DNA of 64,000 nucleotides, taken from contig JASJOG010000478.1 in assembly GCA_030142905.1 (NCBI GenBank), positions 1 through 64,000 of the forward strand, given 5' to 3'. Shown piece after piece: positions 35,170-46,239 of this stretch. The stretch comes from Heliopora coerulea (taxonomy: Eukaryota; Cnidaria; Anthozoa; Scleralcyonacea; Helioporidae). Under the pieces are notes generated by a model. That model was given only the letters and a program-made list of their open reading frames with translations. It was not told where the DNA came from and searched no databases. The translations under genes were made by a program, and so were the position numbers. How positions within the stretch are numbered: the first letter of the stretch is position 1; every line of letters starts with the position of its first letter.

Positions 35170-37086
35170 GATGCCTGTACTTACTCGATCACAAGCTAGG
35201 TCAAGGCCAGCCACTAGACCTGGTAGCTTCCCCTGGGACTAACACCCCTAGCAGACCACAATATCTTCGACAGGGTAATGCCGTAGTTGATACAACACAT
35301 GGGGATGGAAGTGACCTTGTTGTGCAAGCCAATGGGGATTTGGTCCAAAATTTTACCATCTCTAAATGTAAAAGTTTTCGATGTAAAACTTGCCCAGCTC
35401 TTGATACTAAAACAGAGCTGATAAGTAATGTTACTGGACGCAAGTACCAGATTATCAATCATTCCAGTGAAAATCTTTCATGTAAATCAAGCAATGTAGT
35501 TTACCTTCTCAGCTGTGATACTTGTAATACCCAATATGTAGGTGAAACAGCATTGCCTTTGAACAAACGAATAAATATCCATCGCACTAGTAAACAGGGT
35601 TGTGAGAATTTTATCCAACATTTTTCTTCCTCTTGCAAAAAATGCTTTTCCATACAAGTTATTGAACAGTTTCCAGGTACAGGATATAATCAAAGTGGTA
35701 AAATTGATCCTGCCATGCGCAATAAACGATTGGCAGCTGAGGATGTTTGGATGAAAAAACTGAGAACTATATTTCAATATAGATTAAATGAAAGAGGTAA
35801 GGAAATAAACAGTCAATTTTCAGACAGTGAACCAATTAATATATTTCCACCACTACCCCGCTCTGGCAGAAGAACAGCTAGATCAAGAAACCACAGAAAT
35901 TGCCGATACAGTGAAGCCACCACACAGCAGTTTTTCTCAGAACTTGATTGCCTCATCGGAACAGACATAAAAAATTCTTTTTACAAAATCCGGTTATTTT
36001 TAGATAAAACTAAAAAGAATGTGCTGAAAAATATTGCTGACAAAATAATAAATTACAAAGAAAATTTGACAAATTATGAAGCTAAGGAACAGTGGTATTT
36101 ATATGTTCTTGACATTATTGACACCAAAATTTATAAGATCCCACCAAAACAGCTGCCTAAAGTCATTCCAAAAAATATCTGTGTTGTTTTCTTCACTAAC
36201 AAAGGTATGGACGACATAAATTTATCCAAAATATTTCAAAACCCAGAAGTCACCTCATGTTTACCAGAAACTCTGCAAAACTCAGAAAACCTTGCATGTA
36301 TCACATACAAGTTAGGTGCACTATTCGAAGTAAGATTTTTAACTACAAAAAAACCGTAGAAGCCATGTGTATAGAGGAAAATTTTAGACTTGACATCAAT
36401 TCATGTGAATGTAAAAATTCCAAATTTTGTGATCCTCACCATGGCCACATTTTAACAGGTGACCTTCGAATTATAGAAAACCGTAATTTAAGAAAACGTC
36501 TTACCAAAGGGCCAAATTTCTGACCTAGTACAACTATTCGTTATGATAAGTGCAAAAAAGTGATTGAAAATGCAATTGAATCTTTTATTGAAAAGTTGTC
36601 TTCCAAAAAGAAATTAGATAAATCTATTTTCAATGAATGGAAAACTAAAGTACTTAAAAAAGTTTCTGACAAGATAAGAGTTCTTAAAATTCATAAGAAA
36701 CCAAAACCAACCAAACTAATTTTGAACGATCCTGAGGTGCAGTCATATCTTTCAAGTTTACACGAAAATTATGTCGTTGTGCTAATTGATAAAGCTGGTA
36801 ATAATGTAGCTTTGTTTGTAAATCCTATTACGTGTATTGAATTCTTTTGGAAATAGGAATTTGGGGTAACATATCGGATACTTATTGTTTGGCAAACAAA
36901 GACATTAAAGAGATGCTTGAAAACAAAATTAAAATTGTAGGAATTTTTGGGTTGGAATTAATTGAAAATGAAAAATGTCTGCCTTTAATGTACACGATTC
37001 CAAAATTGCACAAAACGCCTATCGGAGCTAGGTTTATGCGAGTTTTATCCAATTTAAGTGCACGAGATATTCTCGCGACAACTTAA
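35170..37086 (+). pseudogene. Penelope-like element with N-terminal GIY-YIG (Naiad-like), 3' truncated
   Basis: The long frame (to 36359) opens with Cys pairs (CKSFRCKTC), then a GIY-YIG nuclease: NVVYLLSCDTCNTQYVGET, LNKRINIHR, FIQHF. A linker follows with NICVVFFTNKGMDDINLSKI. After a frameshift near 36330 come KIFNYKKTVEAMC, LTGDLRIIENRNLRK and, after a stop near 36522, NYVVVLIDKAGNNVALF. After another frameshift LPLMYTIPKLHKTPIGARF is the start of the RT fingers, and the element then breaks off. Nuclease before RT is the permuted order reported for Naiad/Chlamys Penelope-like elements. A first ATG at 35170 (MPVLTRSQ) is out of frame with the nuclease. The element nicks the target and primes reverse transcription there; this copy cannot. 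Confidence 0.8.
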
Positions 37087-37150
37087 CGCTATCGAAGAGG
37101 ATGGATGTGCAGTGTTTCAATTTTTTTTCAGAATCATCCTCAGGGTATAA
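37087..37150 (-). ncRNA. Hammerhead-like hairpin, remnant a
   Basis: On the minus strand CCTGAGGATGATTCTGAAAA is followed by an A-rich stretch and TTGAAACACTGC. The order CTGAnGA, stem, GAAAC recalls the hammerhead core. The second half of the stem is eroded. A better-preserved relative lies at 57500-57541. Activity is unlikely. Confidence 0.35.
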
Positions 37151-37933
37151 TGAAACAATTCATAATACCATAATACAATAAAAACGTCAAAAAGTAGGAT
37201 ATCCCGGTAAACTGGGATGAAATGAATTGAAATGCACATGTAACAAACAACTCCATGAGGCATCAGAAATAGTGGAAAGGCATTTGAAGCCTCCAAAAAT
37301 GGTCGAAATATGTCAGTTTGTGTTTTAAGATATCATGCAACAGAAAACAAAGATTCTATACAACTGAAATAACATGCTGAACAAAATAGATCATTAGCAT
37401 CAAAATTGTTTTTCGTTTGATCGTTCCTTCCTCTCAATTTTCTGAAATTTCGTGCGTTTTTAGCTCTTTGTACACAGCATATTTATAATGCATATAAACC
37501 CTGGATAAAATTCATCCCGTTTGATCGGAATGTCTCGGTATGCCGATGCATTATACACAGCGTTTAACTCTGCCTCTTGGTCCGATTGTTGCCAGCTTGT
37601 ATGTAGGTTTGCAATGGAATTCATCCCAAACATTTGTTCCTGTAGCCAAAATCTTTGTTCTTATGGTTGTTTTTACATTTACAATAGAACGGGGTCCTGA
37701 CAAAGAATTTTTTCCAGTATGTTATCACTCTTATATTGTCTTCAGTTAATAAGGAGGTCGACTTGGACAGAAGTGCCAAGAGACAGGCCCAGTACTATGA
37801 AAACATTTGGGACCTACTACATTGAAGAACAATAATAAATTGGGAGCCAAAAATGCAGTATACTGTAGAGTGAACATGTAAAGCCAGTAAAGCATTAAGT
37901 ACCATACCGATACCGTATTTTTACAATTACACT
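37151..37933. other. Non-coding interval
   Basis: No gene or repeat is recognised between the two Penelope-like remnants. Confidence 0.4.
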
Positions 37934-38188
37934 TTTGTAAAAGAGACTACTCGAAAAGTTTTAAAACATGTTTACTGACGTTTCGTTGGGGCGTGCAATA
38001 TCTTCAGGGTATATATTTACAAAGGTAAGAAAAAAACTATATACATGGATCTATAATTACATATTGGAATAATTAAACGACTAACTAATAGAAAACTTGG
38101 TGACCTAACAGGAAGTGACAGGCATACGGAAGAGGAAAGTATTAGAATAGAGAACAAGGTGAAGAAGAGATATTTTCGTTGAGAGACG
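37934..38188 (-). repeat. Inverted arm (left) of a Penelope-like insertion
   Basis: Reverse complement of 38465-38708, with shared GAAAAGTTTT, GGATCTATAATTACATATTG, CAGGAAGTGACAGGC and GAGATATTTTCGTTGAGAGA. Penelope-like elements often carry pseudo-LTRs, sometimes inverted. This arm has about 26 extra bases (around 37965-37990) that include the GAAACGTC part of a hammerhead-like motif. Confidence 0.75.
37970..38015 (-). ncRNA. Hammerhead-like motif, remnant b
   Basis: On the minus strand CTGAAGATATTGCACGCCCC continues as AACGAAACGTCAGT. CTGAAGA and GAAAC are hammerhead core boxes and GTC is a usual cleavage triplet. ATTG (GTTG in the inverted partner) can pair with CAAC as stem II, with one base more than canonical between CTGAAGA and the stem. 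Hammerheads are known in Penelope-like pseudo-LTRs. Cleavage is uncertain. Confidence 0.4.
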
Positions 38189-38192
38189 GTTA

Positions 38193-38582
38193 ATGAGATG
38201 GCATGTTGTCTACAAATGTACGTGTCAATGCTGTGGAGCATTGTATTTGGCCCAAACAAGGCGCCACTTACACACGCGTATCTCAGAACACAGGGGGATT
38301 TTGCCTTTGACAAGTAAGAAACGAGCAGCTAATTCGTTTCCTAATTTTAGTATCCAGGCTCATACTCGCCAGACTAATAGCGCCACATCTCCCAACGTAT
38401 TTTCCATCATTTCATCCTGCAGGTCTTCCTCTAACTTTGAACTCCTCATTCGTGAGAGTTTACTTATTTTTAAATACAAACCTTCTCTCAACGAAAATAT
38501 CTCTTCTACACCTCTATCTCAACAAATACTTTCTTCTTCCGTAAGCCTGTCACTTCCTGTTAGATCACCAGTTTTCTACTGA
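38193..38582 (+). pseudogene. Penelope-like 3' end with C-terminal GIY-YIG domain
   Basis: The frame encodes VVYKCTCQCCGALYLAQTRR, HLHTRISEH, and near the end FELLIRESLLIFKYKPSLNEN, the standard C-terminal GIY-YIG arrangement of Penelope-like elements (nuclease after RT). The RT is absent, so this is a 5'-truncated copy of a second lineage, distinct from the N-terminal GIY-YIG element nearby. Translation past about 38500 runs into the inverted arm. The usual YVGxT motif reads YLAQT, so a glycine is lost. Confidence 0.75.
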
Positions 38583-38708
38583 TTAGCAGTCTAATTATTC
38601 CAATATGTAATTATAGATCCATATATATAGTTTTTTCTCACCTTTGTAAATCTATACTATGAAGATGTTGCACGCCCATAAAACTTTTCGAGTTGTCTCT
38701 TTTACTAT
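38465..38708 (+). repeat. Inverted arm (right) of the Penelope-like insertion
   Basis: Partner of 37934-38188; it overlaps the GIY-YIG C-terminus and continues past its stop. A decayed CTATGAAGATGTTGCACGCC stands where the other arm has the hammerhead-like motif. Confidence 0.75.
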
Positions 38709-41700
38709 GGCGATACATTTAAGGATTCTGAGCTGGGCTCTGATCATTATATTGCGATTGGGCTTTCCGCCCGGAAAATTAATAGCCAAAATCACACCAT
38801 TATTTCTTATGGCATTTTTATAAATCTGTTACAGCAGATCCATCACTAATCTTTTGGCTTGATGTTCTCAATCGACTTCCGACAGTGTACAGCACGTCCA
38901 GTAATGAATAAAAAAAGTAAGCGAAGAATCCTCCCTAAAATGTTTTCCTCTTCCAGCAACATTTCATCCCTTTTTTTCCTACAGACACTTTGTCGCTCAT
39001 TCGTATCTAAAAATTAGGAAACATTTAAAATTCCACAATATGAATATTTTGAGAATGAGGTACCTCATTTACCGTATCACCACCATATATTTCTCAAACT
39101 ATCCTACCCAAGAGAACATGAATTATTTCCCAAAGTTAAACATGAAATTTATTGACCCTTCACTTCCATCACAGAACAACATTAACTCACATGAACTACA
39201 GTGCAGAGCTGCTTCCACGCGATGAACAAACTTCATGTGTACTTGTCTCTGAATGCCCATTAAAATAAGGGAAAGAAAACTTACAAAGGCACAAAACAAA
39301 CTTGCCGTTTTATAAATCTTCGCCTTTTGTTTTGCAATAACACATGATCGAACATTTCACACTTTGACAAACGAGGAGTCATGTTCCATTCAGAGATCTC
39401 TGCAAAGCCGTCACTTAAAAAAATTGAAACAAAATATATATAACACATCAAATTTAAAAGTATATTAGCACCATGGTTTGCATGTTCACTGGCAAAGAGA
39501 TCTCAGATTATCATCTTCCACCTCGTTACCACAAAGCTTTCTTAACAAAACATCTTTCCCATTTTTGAAGTGATCGGAAGCCTTGGAAGAAACGTTTGCC
39601 TGCAATGCACCACCAATGCAAAGAATTAACTGACCGTTATAAAAAACAAAAAAAAAAAAAATCCTTCCAAAGAAATTGGAAAGAACAACACTGCTTAAAA
39701 GATTTTAGTTAGCTTTCTAACTTCCTTCTCATAATAAGAATGCTTTCTCAAGAAAATATATTTCCAAAATTCGAAGGAACCTATAGCTTCAAAAAAAGGC
39801 TTGCCTTATAAATACTTAATAATTGCTTTAAGAAAACCTAAAGTAATCATTGTATCCATGAAATGCAAACTTCTGACCAAACAACTTAAACAGATGGAAG
39901 GCTACAACACTGCGCAACTTTCAAAATTACATGCAATATTCAACTGGCCTTATATATTTATAACGTACTAACAATAACTATTACTTATACAAAAAGTCAT
40001 AGTACTTTGAACGTTAACATTATATACTGCATTTTTTGTGCGATTACTTACATGTTGTATGACCTGCTCTAGCCAAACAGATTACCACCACTGGAATACT
40101 AGTAGCTAAACCTAATCGCTAAAGTCTTGAAAGGTAATTGTTAGTGCCCTGAAACTGCCTGCCAAGAAACATATATTAATTTGAAATTTGCAGCAACAAA
40201 ATTATTGCATGACACTTGCTTCTGCTTGCAATTTGGTGTTTTTTAACTGCTGGTTTTAAAGATAGCAAACGAGGAAAGAATTTGAGAGAAATCCTTCAAA
40301 ATCTCTGCCTTCTTTGTCACTTTTCTGGAAGTTTAGCCATTCATTGCTCCAGTGCTAAGTTTCCTCCAATTTTTTCATCTTCTTAACCAGAACAAAATTA
40401 TACCGTCAGTGACATTCAAAATGTAATTGCATTAATTTCCATGTACTATACCAGAGAAGAAAATCAAATAGAGTACCACGTGCCATAAACAAAGTCTTTA
40501 GATTAGAATCAAAATTTGTCTACATGTATTTGCCTTCTGAGCTGAGATGAAGCCTTTTTCTTTCTTATTTACAAGCCATTCAGTGAAAGTAGATAGCGGT
40601 ATGATTAAAGTAGACTTATGAGATATGTTAAATAACCTTACGAGGGCTTTTCCGCCTTTGCCCTCTAAGGGGTCCACGATCATGGTCTATGCGGAAAACT
40701 TTTACAAATTGGAGTGTCTGAAATGCGTTTTCCTGCATTTTCAGAGGTTAATAATTGAAAATATTGTGCTTTTCTACTCGTCGTGTCGTCAAGCTCTCAC
40801 TTTCGCGTTGACGCCATTTTGTTCAGTGGGAAGATTCCTTAACCAAAGAGATCGCATGTAAATCTGGTAGATTTGTGCTTCAAATCCAAGATGGCCTTGG
40901 TAAACACATCGAAGTCCGTCGACCACACTCACTACTGCAAAAACAGTACGGAGTCAAATATTGCAGCTGAAAAACCTAATACATTATATGCTGATCTTTG
41001 AAGTAATTAACGTAAGTAAAAGGCTTACTGATTTGAGGATATTTATACTTACGAGTGAGAGTTTGCTCAGAAAGTAATTAACTACCGGTGAGGAGCAAAG
41101 TAGTCGGCGGTTCATTCCCGGTAGCCGCCTCTTATTGATACCCTTGATAATTTGAGAATGGCATGTTGAAATGCGAAATATTAATTCAACAGAACGCAAT
41201 GAAACAAAAGGATGTGGACAAGAAGTTTACAAATAATTACTGGACTCAATTCCATGTCTAGTGTCACCAGACCACAAAAATTTACTTCGACATTTTTGTG
41301 GTTGCTTTTTTACCCATATTATCTTATTATAATAGTAGGTATCTACAGCGTCTTTCAAAAAAGAAAAAATAACTGATGAACTGCTTGCAATTGCCCAGAA
41401 AATATAGGATTAAATATTACATCTAAAATTAATATGAAGGAATTTGGATTTTCATTCTACAAATTAGCCGCATTGTCAAGAATTAAATGATATATATCCT
41501 ACTTTATGCGGATAAAAATTCCTGAAGATATTTTCCTCGAAATACAAAGAAAACATGGCAGTCATTCTGAGAGCATGAGTACTAATTAGGTTGATGACGT
41601 CAAATCGTACGCGCAAGTACATGAAATGACCATTAATTTATTTTATTCTTGCTACTGCAACTGTGAACCGTGAAGACTGCATGATTTTCGGGTGTTCACA

Positions 41701-41914
41701 AACACCAGGCACATGAAACGGTACATTACTTCATAACATTTGGGAATGACTCAAGGCCAGAAGCCAAAGCAAGAGGCCAACAATAAGTAGACTTTGTGAA
41801 ACACAAAAGTGCTAAATGGGAGCCGGCAACAACACAATGCGCGTAATACAAGTATCTTAAACCTGATAATTTTGTGCAAAGAGTTTGGAAAATTACAAGA
41901 AACACACACTAAGT
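38709..41914. other. Long interval without recognised genes
   Basis: Over 3 kb without an open frame longer than about 80 codons and without similarity to the other repeats in this window that I can see. The longest A run is at 39640-39660. It may be host intergenic or intronic DNA. Confidence 0.4.
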
Positions 41915-43350
41915 TACGCCTGTCTTTCAATGTTGTACTTTGCTGTATTTTACTGACCAAAATCTCTGCATTTAATAACAAAGCCAAATCCCTTGTTAAG
42001 TGGTCTAACCTTAGCTTGTACAAAAAATCCACTGTATATACACATATTCCTTGCCATGCAGGAGTGACATTAGCTAACCCACAGCCCCATAAATAATACA
42101 AATACATAAAGCACACCACTGCCATGATTTTCATGCAAATAATATACCATCTGACACATCAAACTAAATATCATGCATCGGTACTTACTCAGTACTGACA
42201 GAACTTTCAATGTCATGGAAAGTTTAAGTCTGATTGCATAGCAGGAGTCATTTAGAGTACCAGTTCAACCACCACAAATTTAATGTGTGACTCCTGTAAG
42301 TCATGTTTCATTCCTATACTAAGGGATTATTAGCATGCATTTGCCCTCAGACTTTTTCTTCAATACTCCTACCATTTACTCATAATGAATGCTGTTCAGA
42401 AGCTGAATATTTAATTAACAGTATTTCCTGTCACCTTATTTCCTATCCAATAAAACAATCATAATACAGTACACTTATCCCATCATATCTAAGAAATTAA
42501 TAGACAAAAAAAGCAAGCCTGTCTTTCAATGTGGTCTTTTCAATTGCATGTTTTATCTTTACCTCCGAGCCTTTCATTGACAATTGTGCTACTGCACTGC
42601 TGATATTACAACGAAACGATAACCTTATCAAACGCAGAACCTGCCACTGCCAAATAATTTAAACAAATCTCATACTTTTATTTTTACTGATAGCACCACA
42701 TGTTATTCAGCAAAAATGCATTTTCCCAACTCACTTGTATGATAAAAACCTAACAACTTCATTTCCTCTGTAATATATCTCAAATTTCCATTATTCCAAA
42801 CATCCAAATCCAACCTAAGGTTTTGTCTTTCAATGCCAAAAATATAATTGTTGTGTAGAAGATTACGAATCACAGTAACCGTTTACACACAAACGTAACC
42901 CTTACTTGCGCCTACTACACGTGCTTTTAAAAATCATTTCAATTCATTCAACAGTAACATCTCTCGGTACTTCCAAAAGCCGAAACACCTCACAAAACCG
43001 ATCTTCCCCATTTTGCTCTATCTCTGTACTTTCACTTTCATTTGTAAAGTAACAGCAACAATACTCTGATTTACATTTTAATGAAAAAAAGTCAAAGAAC
43101 TGTAATCGTCTTACTTATTCATCCCGGGGCACAGCTCTCGATTACCAATCTTTGGCTGCATAAATGCTTCACCAAAATGCTTCACAAATTTCTTCAACCA
43201 TTTCATTCCTCCGCGAACTGACGCTCTTTACAGACATACGGTGTTCTAACGACTGCTAACTCCGGACTAAATGAATCACTGAATAAATAAGCAATTATTC
43301 ATTCTGCGACTAAATATACGGTTTTCCTTTGAGACCTCTTTTGTCGACCT
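41915..43350 (+). repeat. Dispersed repeat carrying the empty site of the 7-kb transposon
   Basis: 41915-42142 matches the left flank (17050-17251) and 42141-43350 matches the right flank (24261-25460) of the TNP2/BEN transposon. The two meet without a gap at GCAAATAATATACC (42135-42148), with the target AA at 42141-42142. The copy therefore keeps the pre-insertion state. It leads into hAT copy C, as the other copy leads into hAT copy B. Confidence 0.8.
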
Positions 43351-44629
43351 GCAGCCGGCCACTCAACGCGACTGCATTCCGAGGACCTTAACCCGCCGAT
43401 ATCCGGCAATACGAAGATTGTGGTATTACCCGCCAAACCGACCAGGCGGAAAATTTGATTCACGGCTTTGAAGAAGTCCATAATACGTTTAGAACAAACG
43501 GTTTACCCACAAAAATTCCCGACTAATAAGAAACGAATTTAAAGGGAAGCAAGAGGAACGCATTCCTACGTCTATATAGCATGAGTAACTTTTCTTTTTT
43601 TTCATTATTCATTTATTTTTTTTAAATCGTGGTATTAATTTCGGGGGAAAAATCGCAGTTGAAAGAGTTAAATTCATGAGTTAGCCAGATCTGGAAATGA
43701 AATGTATACCATGTTTTAGTCTCTATGTCAGGCGAAGAGTGATTCTTAAAATCCAGCTCTTGTAGTGTTCTATTAGTTTTCTAGAGTGGATCTATTAGCC
43801 ATACTTCCAGTAAGGTTTCATATAAGGTTGAAAAATAACTAAACTGAGGCGGTGGCTGAAGCTGACGTTAAAAAGATAGTGCAGTAATCCTTGCAACAAT
43901 GGTGTAAAATGAACATGTCCGGCATTTCCATGCAAACGCCTCCCTATCAAAAATAGCCAGGCAACCCTACAGTTGAAGTAGACTTAGATGCAGCTAATCT
44001 TTCTATCTAAACATGCTGATATCGCTGAGGAAGAAAACGAAGAAAGTTCAATAATCATGGGTTTCACCGTTTTCCTCTGTAACAGAGCTCAAGAGGATAT
44101 CCCAAAAACTTAACGTTTATAAGATGATTTTTGTGAACGTTTAACTAACACTTCGATATTCGTTTGAGCTTAAGAAAACTTGACTTAAGTACAATGAACC
44201 TTATTAAGTAGTATTAATCTACAACCTTGTGAACTAACAAAAGCTGACGTTGATTATGTTACAAGTTTATTCAACTAGTTCGAGTACGTCACAGGTTCAC
44301 CAAATTGTCTTCTCCGGAACACATTCGGGAGCTTTAGAGAAGATGCAGATTAGCCAACTGACAGTTGACCACTTGAGAAACATTGGTAGTCTAACCTCAC
44401 CAAATGTATCTAGTCTGCACTCACCAGTGGCATTCCAGCGTTTTATTTTTGAGATGGCTGAAGGGGGACAAAGGTTCACATTTTGAGGGCGTAGTTATTC
44501 AGGTGAATTATATAATTATATCCACTGAATTCTTGTAATCATGTGTTAGCTCGCAAAAACTCCCACAAAATTTGTCAATATTGAGGGATTTTGCAAGTTC
44601 AGACTCAACGCTCAGAATGTTGAGATTGC

Positions 44630-45833
44630 TTAACCTGTTGTCTGCCATTGTGGAACGTAAATGATATTTACGTAAATGATACTTTCAATCTTCAATGTTG
44701 AGAAGCTGCGCTCACAGGCAGCACTGCTTATTGGTATCGTAACTGTAATCTTGCAAAGCCAAAAAAGTTCATTGAAAACTTGTTTCAAAAGTTCCGAAAA
44801 TCTTGTAAACTCAGGCAAACTAGAGGGCTTTTCCATGCCACCACTGAGTTTTCGTTCCAAGATTCTCTATGCCTGGTGTAGCTCGTGAATGAAGTCTTTC
44901 ACATCTGTTTTATTTCCTTCTACAAGTAGCTGCACACCTTTTTTGTTTAGAAAGCGGACACTATTGGGACTCAGTGCATATATTCCATTCAAGATATTGC
45001 AGCTTGATGTCATGATCAGCCGCTCAATTTCTCCAATCATGGAGTCAAGGATAGAATAGAAAATGTGCGTTCTGAATTCATCCTTGTTAGCTAAATCAAT
45101 ATGAGTCTCAAATGTAGACATTAAAACCAATTCTTCGACTCGCGTATTCAGACGGAGAGGTCGTCTCTCAACGTTTGAGTAGTAGAAATATTGCAACAAT
45201 TGGCAGTAGCAATAACGTCTGTCCAAATACCATTTATACAAGAGTCATTTAGACTGAGCTCCAAAGATTCTCGCACCGCATTGACGACATCAATAGCTAT
45301 GACAAAATCAAATGTCGGCGATTGAAGCATGTCTGAAAGTGCCTTTGTGTCAATAAAAATCTTTCAGAAGACAGCAAAGAGGCCAATGAATTGGATGTCA
45401 ATCTTAGCAAGTAAGCCTCTTACATCTACCGTTCTGTCAGGGTTGTCTTTGTTAGAAATCTCATCGATCACACGAGTTAAGACTGCCAGTCGATCCACGA
45501 TATTCCTGGAAGCAAAGTACCTACAGGCCCACCGTATGTCACTTAACCTTTGAACTAATCCCGGTATGCCTCCAAATATTTCAATTCGTATTAGGGGCCA
45601 GTTTTGGTTTACATTACAGCCAGAAATAAACACGTACAATCTCCGAAAGCAAAGAAAAGAAATTTGCAGCCTCTGAGACTGATTCCACAACATCTGTGAA
45701 GACAAGATTTATGCCATATCCACAGCAGTAAGCATAGAAAACGAACTTTGCGAGAGCCTTTATTCGAGTTGACATTCCTGGAATGACTTCCACTCATTAC
45801 TGCATAGCCATCATATTTTTAACCAACTACGTA
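44630..45833 (-). pseudogene. hAT transposase remnant, copy C, C-terminal part
   Basis: Minus-strand pieces: 45705-45364 (RLSDIRWACRYFASRNIVDR, RTVDVRGLLAKIDIQFIGL), 45330-45148 (MLQSPTFDFVIAIDVVNAV), 45241-44867 (SPNSVRFLNKKGVQLL, DFIHELHQA) and 44860-44630 (FNELFWLCKITVTIPISSAA, then CERSFSTLKI). The dimerisation motif CERSF is intact here, unlike in copy B. Frameshifts separate the pieces. The N-terminal part lies beyond copia-B at 49935-51090. Confidence 0.8.
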
Positions 45834-45871
45834 TTAAAGTAAATGGTTTGAACCTGGGAGAATCGTGACAT
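45834..45871 (-). pseudogene. Displaced first codons of copia-B gag
   Basis: An ATG at 45871 (minus) opens MSRFSQVQTIYFN, which resembles the N-terminal VQ..F pattern of copia gag proteins. It follows the LTR by a 95-bp leader and breaks off in hAT sequence. It is the missing start of the gag that continues at the other end of the insertion. Confidence 0.55.
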
Positions 45872-45945
45872 GTTTGCCAACAGTTTCTCTCAAGACTACA
45901 CTAACCTGGACAATCAACTTCCTCAAACATGCAACTTGTCGAGTT

Positions 45946-45965
45946 CGTTGTAGTCGCCAATTCTT
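45946..45965 (-). promoter_or_regulatory. Primer-binding-like site after the copia-B LTR
   Basis: Directly after the LTR end (AATAAACA) the minus strand reads AAGAATTGGCGACTACAACG. TTGGCGAC-type sequence shortly after an LTR is typical of primer binding sites. The matching tRNA was not determined. Confidence 0.5.
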
Positions 45966-46225
45966 TGTTTATTCTATTGTCACTAACGATCGATACACAC
46001 TCAGTGGACGCATACAAGAACTGAACTTTATTTTTACATCAAGTGCGTTTATTTCACTAAGTGCTTAATTACAATTGGTCAGAATAATCATTAATAGTGC
46101 TATATATGGTATTACAGGAAAAGTATTATATTATTGGTCTTAATCATATTACTGGCTCAACTGAGATAACTAATTATAACTAATTACGTTAGTTTTAAAT
46201 GAAGTATTATGAGCACAACTTAACA
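45966..46225 (-). repeat. LTR of copia-B
   Basis: The 260-bp LTR starts TGTTAAGTTGTGCTCATAAT and ends AATAAACA on the minus strand. Its start is fixed by the polypurine tract AGAGCAAGTGGAGGG (46240-46226) directly before it. The first 24 bases recur at 49931-49908, the only trace of a second LTR. An AATAAA lies inside. Confidence 0.8.
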
Positions 46226-46239
46226 CCCTCCACTTGCTC

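Noticed and set aside
41751..42134. 127-codon minus-strand frame
   Set aside because: It spans a dispersed repeat up to the empty transposon site, and the other copy (17050-17251) does not preserve it.
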